From positions 62,001-126,000 of the forward strand of contig NZ_SRHZ01000089.1 of assembly GCF_004684085.1 (NCBI RefSeq): a stretch of DNA of 64,000 nucleotides, in the 5' to 3' direction. A program made the position numbers and the translations under genes. This DNA comes from Stenotrophomonas maltophilia (GTDB lineage Bacteria > Pseudomonadota > Gammaproteobacteria > Xanthomonadales > Xanthomonadaceae). Under the pieces are notes generated by a model. That model made no database searches. It saw only the letters and a list, made by a program, of their open reading frames with translations, and had not been told where the DNA came from. Of this stretch, positions 25,008 to 33,655 are shown piece by piece (positions within the stretch are counted from its first letter, which is position 1; each line of letters starts with the position of its first letter).

Positions 25008-27380
25008 ATGTCCCGAGTGCTGCCCCTGTCCCTTCTGCTGTCGGCCGTGCTGGCCGCACCGGCTGCGCATGCCGCGCCGACGCCGATCACCATCGAACAG
25101 GCCATGGCCGACCCGGACTGGATCGGTCCGCCGGTCGAGAAGGCCTGGTGGTCGTGGAACAGCCAGCAGGTGGAGTATCAGCTCAAGCGCAACGGCAGCC
25201 CGGTGCGCGATACCTTCCGCCAGCCGGTGGCCGGTGGCGTGGCCGCGCAGGTGGCCGATGACCAGCGCGGCACCCTGGACGTGGCCGAGCCGGTCTACGA
25301 CCGCAGCCGCAGCCGCAGCGCCTTCGTCCGCAATGGCGACGTGTTCGTGCGTGACCTGCGCAGCGGCGCGCTGACCCAGCTGACCCGCAGCAACGAGCGC
25401 GCAGGCAACGTGAACTTCGCCGCCGACAACGGCGTGATCTGGCGGGTCGGCCAGAACTGGTTCCACTGGACCGCCGCCAGCGGCGTGCAGCAGGTGGCCA
25501 GCCTGAAGGCCGAGAAGGACCCGCGTACGGCGCCGAAGGCGGACGTGCTGCGCGACCAGCAGCTGCGCACGCTGGAAACCCTGCGCCGCGACCGCGACCA
25601 GCGCGAAGCACTGAAGGACCAGGACCAGCGCTGGCGCCAGGCCGACCCGACCCGTGCGCCGGGCCCGGTGTACCTGGGCGCCGACGTGGAGATCGGTGAC
25701 AGCGTGCTGTCGCCGGACCTGACCCACCTGATCGTGGTGACCAAGCCGAAGGACTTCGACGACGGCCGTGGCGGCAAGATGCCGCTGTACGTGACCGAAT
25801 CGGGCTACGAGGAAACCGAGGACACCCGCACCCGCGTCGGCCGCAACGGCTTCGAGCCGCACACGCTGTGGTACGTGGACGTGCGCACTGGCAAGGCCGA
25901 GAAGGTTTCGCTGGCCGGCCTGCCGGGCATCAGCACCGATCCGCTGGCCGAGCTGCGCCGCAAGGCCGGCAAGGACGCGCTGAAGGGCGAGCGCAGCCTG
26001 CAGGTGATGAGCGACTTCATGGGCGGTGGCATCCGCTGGAGCCCCGATGGCCAGCAGGCCGCGGTGATGCTGCGTGCCAACGACAACAAGGACCGCTGGA
26101 TCGTCAGCATCAACGCCGCCGACGGCCGCGTGCAGAACCGTCACCGGCTGACCGACAACGGCTGGATCAACTGGGGCTTCAACGATTTTGGCTGGATGGC
26201 CGATGGCCGCACGCTGTGGCTGTTGTCTGAAGAATCCGGCTTCTCGCACCTGTACACCCAGGCCGGCACGGCCAAGCCGCAGGCGCTGACCAGCGGCAAG
26301 TGGGAAACCTCGGCGCCGGTGCCGTCGGCCGATGGCAAGGGCTTCTACTTCCTGTGCAACCAGCAGGCGCCGCACGACTACGAAGTCTGCGCGGTCGATA
26401 CCAGCGCCCGCCAGGTGCGCGAGCTGACCAGCCTCAACGGCGTGGAAGACTTCTCGCTGTCGCCGGACGGCCAGCAGTTGCTGGTGCGCTACTCCGGCGC
26501 CTACCTGCCGGCGCAGCTGGCAGTGGTACCGAGCACCGGTGCAGGCCAGGCCCGCGTGCTGACCGACACGCGCACTGCCGAGTTCAAGGCGCGCGAGTGG
26601 ATCCAGCCGAAGTTGGTGGCGGTACCGTCCAAGCACGGCGCCGGCGAGGTCTGGGCCAAGTACTACGAGCCTGCGAACAAGGAACCCGGCAGGAAGTATC
26701 CGATCGTAATGTTCGTGCACGGCGCCGGCTACCTGCAGAACGTGCACCAGCGCTACCCGGCCTACTTCCGCGAGCAGATGTTCCACAATCTGCTGGTGCA
26801 GAAGGGCTACATCGTACTGGACATGGATTACCGCGGCAGCGAGGGCTACGGCCGCGACTGGCGTACGGCGATCTACCGCAACATGGGCCACCCGGAGCTG
26901 GAAGACTACAAGGACGGCCTGGACTGGCTGGTCGACACCCAGCAGGGTGACCGCGACCATGCCGGCATCTACGGTGGTTCCTACGGTGGCTTCATGACCT
27001 TCATGGCGCTGTTCCGCTCGCCGGGCACGTTCAAGGCCGGCGCCGCGCTGCGCCCGGTGGTGGACTGGCACCAGTACAACCACGGCTACACCAGCAATAT
27101 CCTCAATACACCGGACATCGATCCGGAGGCGTACCGCGTGTCGTCGCCGATCGAATACGCGCAGAACCTGCAGGACAATCTGCTGATCGCCCACGGCATG
27201 ATGGATGACAACGTGTTCTTCCAGGACTCGGTGAACCTCACCCAGCGCCTGATCGAACTGCACAAGGACAACTGGTCGATCGCGCCGTACCCGCTGGAAC
27301 GCCACGGCTACGTGCGCGCCGATTCCTGGCTGGACCAGTACAAGCGCATCCTCAAGCTGTTCGAGCAGAACCTGAAGTGA
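25008..27380 (+). CDS. secreted S9 family serine peptidase (DPP IV/prolyl oligopeptidase type)
   Basis: 790 residues with a signal peptide (LPLSLLLSAVLAAPAAHAA), a beta-propeller N-terminal domain to about residue 520 and an alpha/beta-hydrolase C-terminal domain. The nucleophile is Ser658 in YGGSYGGF. The acid is probably the second Asp in HGMMDDNVFF, and the His lies in ERHGYVRADSW. Enzymes of this group cleave dipeptides or oligopeptides, usually after proline, and here likely work in the periplasm or outside the cell. The ATG at 25008 is the only start that gives a signal peptide; in-frame codons upstream look non-coding. The last bases overlap the Nudix gene as GTGA. Confidence 0.9.
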   Translation: MSRVLPLSLLLSAVLAAPAAHAAPTPITIEQAMADPDWIGPPVEKAWWSWNSQQVEYQLKRNGSPVRDTFRQPVAGGVAAQVADDQRGTLDVAEPVYDRSRSRSAFVRNGDVFVRDLRSGALTQLTRSNERAGNVNFAADNGVIWRVGQNWFHWTAASGVQQVASLKAEKDPRTAPKADVLRDQQLRTLETLRRDRDQREALKDQDQRWRQADPTRAPGPVYLGADVEIGDSVLSPDLTHLIVVTKPKDFDDGRGGKMPLYVTESGYEETEDTRTRVGRNGFEPHTLWYVDVRTGKAEKVSLAGLPGISTDPLAELRRKAGKDALKGERSLQVMSDFMGGGIRWSPDGQQAAVMLRANDNKDRWIVSINAADGRVQNRHRLTDNGWINWGFNDFGWMADGRTLWLLSEESGFSHLYTQAGTAKPQALTSGKWETSAPVPSADGKGFYFLCNQQAPHDYEVCAVDTSARQVRELTSLNGVEDFSLSPDGQQLLVRYSGAYLPAQLAVVPSTGAGQARVLTDTRTAEFKAREWIQPKLVAVPSKHGAGEVWAKYYEPANKEPGRKYPIVMFVHGAGYLQNVHQRYPAYFREQMFHNLLVQKGYIVLDMDYRGSEGYGRDWRTAIYRNMGHPELEDYKDGLDWLVDTQQGDRDHAGIYGGSYGGFMTFMALFRSPGTFKAGAALRPVVDWHQYNHGYTSNILNTPDIDPEAYRVSSPIEYAQNLQDNLLIAHGMMDDNVFFQDSVNLTQRLIELHKDNWSIAPYPLERHGYVRADSWLDQYKRILKLFEQNLK

Positions 27381-27796
27381 GCAACGCCGCGGCCACGATC
27401 CACATTGTGGCCGCGGTCATCCTGGATGACCGCGGCCGGGCGCTGGTGGTGCGCAAGCACGGCGCGACCCGCTTCATCCAACCGGGTGGCAAACCCGAAC
27501 CCGGCGAAGCACCGCTGCAGGCGCTGGCCCGCGAACTGGACGAAGAACTCGGCGTGCAGCTGTGCGCCGGGACCGCCATCGCGCTGGGCACCTTTGAGGA
27601 TTGGGCGGTGAACGAGCCTGGCCATCGCGTGCAGGCACAGGCGTGGTGGGTGCAGGTGGACGGCGCGCCACAGGCGCACGCCGAGATCGCCGAACTGGCC
27701 TGGGTGCCGCTGCAGCCGCCGCACGGCCAGCCCTTGGCACCGTTGAGCGAACACCATATCCTGCCGGCCGTCGCCACCCGGGTGACGGTCCGCTGA
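27377..27796 (+). CDS. Nudix hydrolase
   Basis: 139 residues with a complete Nudix box: Gly-x5-Glu-x7-Arg-Glu-Leu-x-Glu-Glu-x-Gly-Val, spanning residues ~38-60 (GGKPEPGE, then ARELDEELGV). It also has a preceding IVAAVILDD strand. These enzymes hydrolyse nucleoside diphosphates linked to another group; the substrate is not predictable. The start is GTG overlapping the peptidase stop by 4 bases, so they share an mRNA. Confidence 0.88.
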   Translation: MSNAAATIHIVAAVILDDRGRALVVRKHGATRFIQPGGKPEPGEAPLQALARELDEELGVQLCAGTAIALGTFEDWAVNEPGHRVQAQAWWVQVDGAPQAHAEIAELAWVPLQPPHGQPLAPLSEHHILPAVATRVTVR

Positions 27797-27826
27797 TCGC
27801 GCGGGCACCGATTGCAAGGACACCGG

Positions 27827-28384
27827 ATGTCAGTGCCGCTCCCGCCACCCTCGTTGCAGCCTTCGCCCTACCATGCGTGGATTCGACCACTGGTCCAGGC
27901 GTCCTTCTGGCTGTCCGCGCTGCTGACCGGCTATTTCGTGCTGCAGGGGCTGCTGGCGTGGCCGCTGCACGACGCTCCACTCTGGCAGCTGCTGACGGGT
28001 GAAGCACAGCATCGGCAGATGCACAGCCTGACCTGGCTGCTGGCGCACCCGGTGGGTGCCTCGATGATCACTGCACTGCTCTGCCTGGTCTCGGCCGTGG
28101 CCAGCTGGGGGCTGCTGCGCGAGCGCCGCTGGGGCTTGTGGAGCTTCGTGGTGATGCTGCTGTTGAGCGCGCTGGCCAATTTCGCAATCACCTGGTGGCT
28201 GGACGTGTTCATGCGCGACATGATCGTGCTGCTCGCCGATCAGCCGGACATGCAGCAATCGCTGCAGCCGCGTCGCTGGATGATGACCTTCACCCTGCTC
28301 GGCACGTCGGCGCTGTTCCTGGGTCTGCAGGGCTGGCTGGCCTGGCGCCTGCTACGGCCGGACATCCGCTCGCGCTTCCGCTGA
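27827..28384 (+). CDS. hypothetical four-helix membrane protein (185 aa)
   Basis: I do not recognise a family. Four hydrophobic helices are visible: VQASFWLSALLTGYFVLQG (~26-45), VGASMITALLCLVSAVASW, WSFVVMLLLSALANFAITW and TFTLLGTSALFLGLQGWLAW. A ~25-residue loop between helices 3 and 4 is partly charged (DVFMRDMIVLLADQPDM). The ATG at 27827 has AAGGA upstream. It sits between the Nudix gene and the first of the secreted cysteine-rich proteins, 35 bases ahead of it. Confidence 0.65.
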   Translation: MSVPLPPPSLQPSPYHAWIRPLVQASFWLSALLTGYFVLQGLLAWPLHDAPLWQLLTGEAQHRQMHSLTWLLAHPVGASMITALLCLVSAVASWGLLRERRWGLWSFVVMLLLSALANFAITWWLDVFMRDMIVLLADQPDMQQSLQPRRWMMTFTLLGTSALFLGLQGWLAWRLLRPDIRSRFR

Positions 28385-28419
28385 GCCCCATCCCCTTCTC
28401 GCACGACAAGGACCGTCGC

Positions 28420-29535
28420 ATGCGCTTGCTGACCTTTCTCCCCGCACTGCTGCTGTTGGCCGCGTTGCCTGCTGCCGCCGACGCGTTGCAGTGTGGCGAG
28501 TACCGCAGCACCGACGGCGGTGTGGCGCTCGTGTTCACCACCCGCAGCACCGGCTACCGCCATGATGACGGCAGCGAACCGCAGCCGCTGTGGGTTGATC
28601 GCAGTGCGGCGCAGACCCGGTTGGTCATACTCGACGATGGTGTGGCGCAGCCGATCCGGATCAGCGCCGATGGGCAGCGCATCGAGGACGACGTGGTGGT
28701 GACCTACACCCTGCGCCAGTCCCGCGCCTGCGCCGTCGAGCCCAGCGTGGTTGCCGGCAGCTGCCGCGCCGCTGGCAGCTACTGCATGGTGCAGCTGCCA
28801 ACGGCTTCGCCCGGCCAGGCCCGGCGCGCCTGCGACGAGGGTGTGGGTGCCGGTTGCTCGGCGCTGCTGCGACAACTGCGCGAAGGCAACGCAGCAGCCG
28901 ATGACACCGGCCCCGCGCTCTTCGAACGCCCGCCCGTCTGCCGCGAACACGCGCCTGGGCATGACCTGCCGGCCTGCGAGGCGCTGACCGGTGATGCGCT
29001 GCCTGCCGCGATGCAGCGGGTGGGTGAACGTCTGCAACAGGAAGACGAAGACACACTGGATTCACCGCTTCCGGCCGCTGCACGCGATCGCCTGCAGCGA
29101 CTTTGCCTGCAGCACCGCAGTGGCCGCTTCTGCATTGAAGTTGCCGAACAGCAGTTGATCGCGCTGGAACCTGCGCTGGCGGTGCAGGCGCTGCAGGTGG
29201 TCTGCGACGCAGGCCGCATCAGTGCCTGCGAACGTACCGCGTCGTTGCAGGCACTCGGTGCTGACCTGCGCCTGGTTCCGGCCCAACAGGTGCCGTGCGG
29301 CCGCTACCAGGCCGCCGGTGGCGTGATCGACAGGCTCGACTTCGACGATGGCGCGCGAGGCCGCCTGCAGAGCGGCGCCATCCACCTGCAGCAGAACGGC
29401 CAAACCCTTGTGCTGCGCCAGCTCGGCAATGGCGACCTGCTTGGCATGGATGCGCAGACCGCCTACCAGCGTTACCAGCCCGTGCCCGGCACGGCACAAT
29501 GCACGCCCCCGCGCGAGGGCCGTGGTTCGCCGTAG
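28420..29535 (+). CDS. secreted cysteine-rich repeat protein, paralog A (371 aa)
   Basis: No known family name is recognised. A signal peptide (residues ~1-21, LLTFLPALLLLAALPAAADA) is followed by QCGEY, then an N-terminal beta-rich domain. A helical middle follows, with paired cysteines spaced Cys-x7-Cys or Cys-x8-Cys (ACDEGVGAGC, LCLQHRSGRFC, VCDAGRISAC). The C-terminal domain opens PCGRYQAAGG and ends with GDLLGMD. The paired-Cys helices recall disulfide-linked Sel1-like repeats of Helicobacter Hcp proteins; this is a fold-level guess. It is one of four paralogs here and lacks the extra C-terminal module of B and D. Periplasmic or extracellular location is expected. Confidence 0.7.
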   Translation: MRLLTFLPALLLLAALPAAADALQCGEYRSTDGGVALVFTTRSTGYRHDDGSEPQPLWVDRSAAQTRLVILDDGVAQPIRISADGQRIEDDVVVTYTLRQSRACAVEPSVVAGSCRAAGSYCMVQLPTASPGQARRACDEGVGAGCSALLRQLREGNAAADDTGPALFERPPVCREHAPGHDLPACEALTGDALPAAMQRVGERLQQEDEDTLDSPLPAAARDRLQRLCLQHRSGRFCIEVAEQQLIALEPALAVQALQVVCDAGRISACERTASLQALGADLRLVPAQQVPCGRYQAAGGVIDRLDFDDGARGRLQSGAIHLQQNGQTLVLRQLGNGDLLGMDAQTAYQRYQPVPGTAQCTPPREGRGSP

Positions 29536-29572
29536 CGCCTGGAGTTTCCCGTTCGATCGTCAAGGAGACGAC

Positions 29573-31189
29573 ATGCATTCACCCGCACCGTGCCGCCGCT
29601 GGCTGGCCTGGGCGCTGCTGCTGGCCGCGCCGATGGCCGCCGCACAGTCACCGCAATGCGGCCTGTTCAAGGCCGACGAAGGCAGCGGCACGCTGCGCAT
29701 CAGCTCGCCGAACCGCGGCGAGCAGAAGCACTTCGGCAGTGCGCCGTCTCCGGTCGCGTTCCAGCAGATCGACGGAAAGCTGCAACTGGTGAACCTGGAG
29801 TACGGCCTGCCCAACGCGCTGCAGGTGCGCGATCGTGGCCGCACGGTCGAGGTGGATGGCACGGTCTACCTCCTGCAGGCTCCCGCACAGTGCGCCGCAG
29901 CAGCCACGCCAACTGAAGGCAGCTGCCTGGCCGATGCGGCGGCGTGCCTGGACAACCGCCGTGAAGCGCCCGCGGCCGCGCTGGAAGCAGGGTGCCGGGA
30001 AGGCGTGCCCGGCATGTGCCTGCAACTGGCTGATCGTTGGCACGAGGAGGCCAAACCCACGGTCGAGGCCGATCCCTCCCTGGCAAAGGCAACGCTGGAC
30101 GCTGCCCTGTCCGGCATCAAGCTCCCCGCCGCCTGTGACGACGGTGGCTTCGAACAGGGAACCCCGGCGTGTGCCGCCGCACTCGAGGCCGATCCCGCAG
30201 TGCAGGAGCAGCTGGTCAAGGCGGCGATGACGGCAGCCATGACCGAAGCCATGGTGACGATGACGGCGCCGACCGTGCCGGTGATCATTCCGGCTGAGCG
30301 GCGGCAACAGTTGTTGCGGCTGTGCCACGAGGTACCGCACGGTGGCTTCTGCACCCGCGTGGCTGAGCTGTCCTGGGACGCGGGAGACCCCCAGCAGGCG
30401 GTGCAGGCCCTGGCTGCGGCCTGCACCCCCGGCAATGACACCGCCACCTGCGAGCGCCTGCCGGCGCTGCAGGCGGTGGGTGCATCGTTGCAACCGCAGC
30501 CCGCGACTGCATTGCCCTGTGGCAATTACCGGTCCGACGGCGGCCTGATGGACACGCTGGATTTCGGTGACACCGGCCTGGTCGGTGTGGGCTGGAGCAG
30601 CCATCTTCGCGCGCGCGTCGAAGAGGGCGACATCCGCATCCGCCACGACCGTGACGGCGACTTCGCGCTGCGCCCGCTGCCCGGCGGCCAGTTGCTGGGC
30701 CTGGATAACTGGACCCGTTTCCAGGTGTTCGTCCCCACCGGAGAGGGCCCGACCCGGTGCAGTGCACCGAAGCAGTTCAAGGTGCTGCCACTGCCGCAGG
30801 ACTGCCCGCTGGCGCTGGCCAACGAGGACGGTGCCGAAGCCTGCTGCGCGCAGGGCAAGCTGCAGGGCTGCAACATTCTGGGCAACCGCCTTGCACTGTC
30901 CGGGAACTGGCTGCAGGCCGCCGAGCACTACATCACGGTCTGCCGCGCCGGCGTGCGCGAAGGGTGCGAGAACCTGGTCACCGCGCAGAACAACGGCGCG
31001 GAGGTGGACGCACGGGCAACCCTGGAGCAACTGTGCAAGGCCGACCGCAGCGGCCTGCACGTGGCATGCGACGTGCTCGGAACCCAGAACTGGGAGCTGA
31101 TCACGCTGGGCGGTGCCCTGCAGAAGGCGGCTGACGAAGCGGCAATGGACGACACCCCGGCAGCACGCAGTTCCAACCGCAAGCGCTGA
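29573..31189 (+). CDS. secreted cysteine-rich repeat protein, paralog B (538 aa)
   Basis: The longest of the four paralogs. It has a signal peptide (LAWALLLAAPMAAAQS), then PQCGLF. An N-domain, helical Cys-pair units (CREGVPGMC, LCHEVPHGGFC, ACTPGNDTATC) and the PCGNYRSDGG C-domain follow, ending GQLLGLDN. After that a further Cys-rich module adds AEACCAQGKLQGC, VCRAGVREGC and LCKADRSGLHVAC. The ATG at 29573 has AAGGAG upstream and lies 37 bases after paralog A, so they are probably co-transcribed. A hairpin follows the stop. No enzymatic motif is visible. Roles in binding, envelope structure or inhibition are all possible. Confidence 0.7.
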   Translation: MHSPAPCRRWLAWALLLAAPMAAAQSPQCGLFKADEGSGTLRISSPNRGEQKHFGSAPSPVAFQQIDGKLQLVNLEYGLPNALQVRDRGRTVEVDGTVYLLQAPAQCAAAATPTEGSCLADAAACLDNRREAPAAALEAGCREGVPGMCLQLADRWHEEAKPTVEADPSLAKATLDAALSGIKLPAACDDGGFEQGTPACAAALEADPAVQEQLVKAAMTAAMTEAMVTMTAPTVPVIIPAERRQQLLRLCHEVPHGGFCTRVAELSWDAGDPQQAVQALAAACTPGNDTATCERLPALQAVGASLQPQPATALPCGNYRSDGGLMDTLDFGDTGLVGVGWSSHLRARVEEGDIRIRHDRDGDFALRPLPGGQLLGLDNWTRFQVFVPTGEGPTRCSAPKQFKVLPLPQDCPLALANEDGAEACCAQGKLQGCNILGNRLALSGNWLQAAEHYITVCRAGVREGCENLVTAQNNGAEVDARATLEQLCKADRSGLHVACDVLGTQNWELITLGGALQKAADEAAMDDTPAARSSNRKR

Positions 31190-31197
31190 GCCCGCCA

Positions 31198-31226
31198 GGG
31201 CCTGCCCGCAGCTTCGGGCGGGCCCT
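31198..31226 (+). terminator. GC hairpin after paralog B
   Basis: GGGCCTGCCCG and CGGGCGGGCCC pair around CAGCTT immediately after the stop codon. There is no strong T run after it, so it may be a weak terminator or a 3'-end stabiliser. It ends the run of genes that starts with the S9 peptidase. Confidence 0.5.
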
Positions 31227-31405
31227 GACTGTCGTGATCGACATACCCGGGTCGACGTGCTCCCACCAGCCTGCAAGGCCTCCCGGAGGGAATCACTGCT
31301 GTATCCGAGCGGCGCCCTATCATGGAATTCACTGGAGCCGACGGGCGTGCTCAGGTCATCGTCCAATGCGTACTCCAGTATCTCCATTCATGCTGGGAAG
31401 GCGAA

Positions 31406-32587
31406 ATGCCGCTAGATGCTCCGCGCTTGCTTGCCTGGTCGCCCGTGACCGGCGCCCTTCTGCTGTTCCTTTCCTTTCCAACCTTGGCATCCGAGCTCGC
31501 GTGTGGCGTCTTCAGTGATGAGTACGGAAGCTCGAAGCTTGTTGTCGAGGCACCGGATAGAGGACATGCAATCTCCCAGGATGGAAGTCATTCCCGATTC
31601 GCGCTGCAACAATCCGGGGACGACATGATCATCGTCAACCTCAGCACCGGCTACACCCGCTCAGTGGGTGCAGATCAGAGCGGACAGGCTCTTCACGACG
31701 ATGGAACGCACTACTCACTGATCGAGCCGTCGCAGTGCTCGGCCGCAAACGAGCATCCTGCAGACAGCTGTCTCGCAGATCCCAAGCGATGCGTGGACAT
31801 GCGGCATTCCATGGAAACCACCGCTCTTGAGAATGCATGTGCGGAAGGCGTGTCCTACATGTGCATGGCATTGCCGGAGAAGTACATTGAGCATCTGATC
31901 GATACCGGCACCATTGCTCCGCCGGAGGAACTGGCCACCAGAATGCGGGCGACGCTGGAGAAGCAGCTGGCCGCGATGCCGCTGCCCGCCGAGTGCCAGG
32001 ATCCCGACAGCACCACCTCGGGGGCAGCGTGTCTGGCTCAGCTCGAGGAAAAACCCGAACTGTTGAATTCATTCAGGAACGCGATTGTCGCCGCTTCTTT
32101 GGGGCTGCATGCAGCCACTGTGGCCACCGCCACCCTTCCAAAGGATCACAGGGAAACGTTGCATGACTTCTGCACGAAAACGCCTGATGGTGCGTTCTGC
32201 CGCAAAGTCGCCGATCTGCATGCTTCGGCAGGCGACCTTGGACGGGCAACAGAGGCCCTGGAACTGGCATGCACCGGTGGTCGGAGCCTCGACTGCACGT
32301 TGCTGGAACCCCTTCGGGGACTGGGCCCGGACCTGCAGCCAGCCAAGGGCGTCGAGCTTCCGAAAGGAACGTTCGTCTCGTCGGGCGGGATCATAAGCTT
32401 CCTGACTTTCACTGAAGACGGCAGGGTCGCCGCGCCTTTCGGCCAACTGCAGGCCCGACTGGAAAATGACCGGATCCATCTCAAGCATGCAACCGTTGGA
32501 GAGCTGATCCTCCAACCGCTGCTAAACGGAAATCTGCTCGGCATCGGACAGTACGTTGGGTTCGACTACTTCAGGGCGGCCGAGTAA
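31406..32587 (+). CDS. secreted cysteine-rich repeat protein, paralog C (393 aa, diverged)
   Basis: Third member of the family: a signal peptide ([14 protein letters not shown]) then LACGVF, Cys pairs ([31 protein letters not shown]) and a C-domain ending GNLLGIG. The C-domain opening has lost its cysteine (LPKGTF instead of PCGRY), and the extra C-terminal module is absent. Codon third positions are visibly richer in A and T than in its neighbours (runs such as AGCTCGAAGCTTGTTG). The ATG at 31406 has GGGAAGG upstream. It may be evolving under relaxed constraint or have come in from a related strain. The frame is intact. Confidence 0.65.
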   Translation: MPLDAPRLLAWSPVTGALLLFLSFPTLASELACGVFSDEYGSSKLVVEAPDRGHAISQDGSHSRFALQQSGDDMIIVNLSTGYTRSVGADQSGQALHDDGTHYSLIEPSQCSAANEHPADSCLADPKRCVDMRHSMETTALENACAEGVSYMCMALPEKYIEHLIDTGTIAPPEELATRMRATLEKQLAAMPLPAECQDPDSTTSGAACLAQLEEKPELLNSFRNAIVAASLGLHAATVATATLPKDHRETLHDFCTKTPDGAFCRKVADLHASAGDLGRATEALELACTGGRSLDCTLLEPLRGLGPDLQPAKGVELPKGTFVSSGGIISFLTFTEDGRVAAPFGQLQARLENDRIHLKHATVGELILQPLLNGNLLGIGQYVGFDYFRAAE

Positions 32588-32661
32588 GAGGGACTGATGG
32601 CCGCGTCTCCTCGGGGTGGGGTCTTCCGGCGGTGCCTGGTCGTTGCGGTAAAGTACGCGCC

Positions 32662-33558
32662 ATGAACGAATTCGAGCGCGTGCGCGCCTACCTCACCGAC
32701 CTGCAGGACCGCATCTGTGCGGCGATAGAGGCCGCCGATGGCCGCGCCCGCTTCCAGGAAGACCTGTGGCAGCGTGCCGAGGGCGGTGGCGGACGTACCC
32801 GCGTGCTGCGCGACGGTGCGGTGTTCGAACAGGCCGGCATCGGCTTCTCCGACGTGGCCGGCAGCCGCCTGCCGCCGTCGGCCTCGGCCAACCGCCCGGA
32901 ACTGGCGGGCGCATCGTGGCGTGCCACGGGCGTGTCGCTGGTGTTCCACCCACTCAACCCCTACGTGCCGACCACCCACGCCAACGTGCGCTTCTTCCAG
33001 GCGCAGCGCGACGGTGAGGTGGTGGCCAGCTGGTTCGGCGGCGGCTTCGACCTGACCCCGTTCTATCCGTTCGACGAGGACGTGCAGCACTGGCACCGGG
33101 TCGCACGCGATCTGTGCGCGCCGTTCGGCGACGAACGCTACGCCGCGCACAAGCGCTGGTGCGACGAATACTTCTTCCTGCGCCACCGCAATGAAACGCG
33201 CGGGGTCGGCGGCCTGTTCTTCGACGACCTGCATGGCGACTTCGAACGCGATTTCGACTACCTGCGCGCCGTCGGCGATGGCTTCCTCGATGCCTACCTA
33301 CCGATCGTGCAGCAGCGCAAGGACACCGCGCATGGCGAACGCGAACGCGAGTTCCAGCTGTACCGCCGTGGCCGTTACGTGGAATTCAACCTGGTCTATG
33401 ACCGCGGCACCCTGTTCGGGCTGCAGAGCGGTGGCCGCAGCGAAAGCATCCTGATGAGCCTGCCGCCGCGGGTGCGTTGGGAGTACGGCTTCAGTCCGGA
33501 AGCGGGCAGCGCCGAGGCGCGTCTGGCCGATTACCTGGTGCCGCGCGACTGGATTTGA
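32662..33558 (+). CDS. hemF: oxygen-dependent coproporphyrinogen III oxidase HemF
   Basis: 298 residues matching HemF throughout: AGVNFSDV-like AGIGFSDV, the [20 protein letters not shown] segment, [38 protein letters not shown] and [17 protein letters not shown]. It decarboxylates coproporphyrinogen III to protoporphyrinogen IX with oxygen in the cytoplasmic heme pathway. Length is normal. The ATG at 32662 is preferred over an upstream in-frame start. It sits between two copies of the secreted cysteine-rich family, on the same strand, and is unrelated to them. Confidence 0.95.
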   Translation: MNEFERVRAYLTDLQDRICAAIEAADGRARFQEDLWQRAEGGGGRTRVLRDGAVFEQAGIGFSDVAGSRLPPSASANRPELAGASWRATGVSLVFHPLNPYVPTTHANVRFFQAQRDGEVVASWFGGGFDLTPFYPFDEDVQHWHRVARDLCAPFGDERYAAHKRWCDEYFFLRHRNETRGVGGLFFDDLHGDFERDFDYLRAVGDGFLDAYLPIVQQRKDTAHGEREREFQLYRRGRYVEFNLVYDRGTLFGLQSGGRSESILMSLPPRVRWEYGFSPEAGSAEARLADYLVPRDWI

Positions 33559-33655
33559 TCTTCCGGCGCCACGCCTGACGCGTGACGCCCTTCCCTGCCT
33601 GTGGTGCGCCCTGCACCGGACGGGCCCTGCCCCCACTTCCTTCAAGGATGACTTC

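Noticed and set aside
24969-27305. 778-codon open frame on the minus strand, antisense to the S9 peptidase
   Set aside because: High-GC DNA often leaves the antisense frame open; the translation is low-complexity (Arg, Ala, Val, His-rich), with no domain, and the plus-strand protein is convincing.
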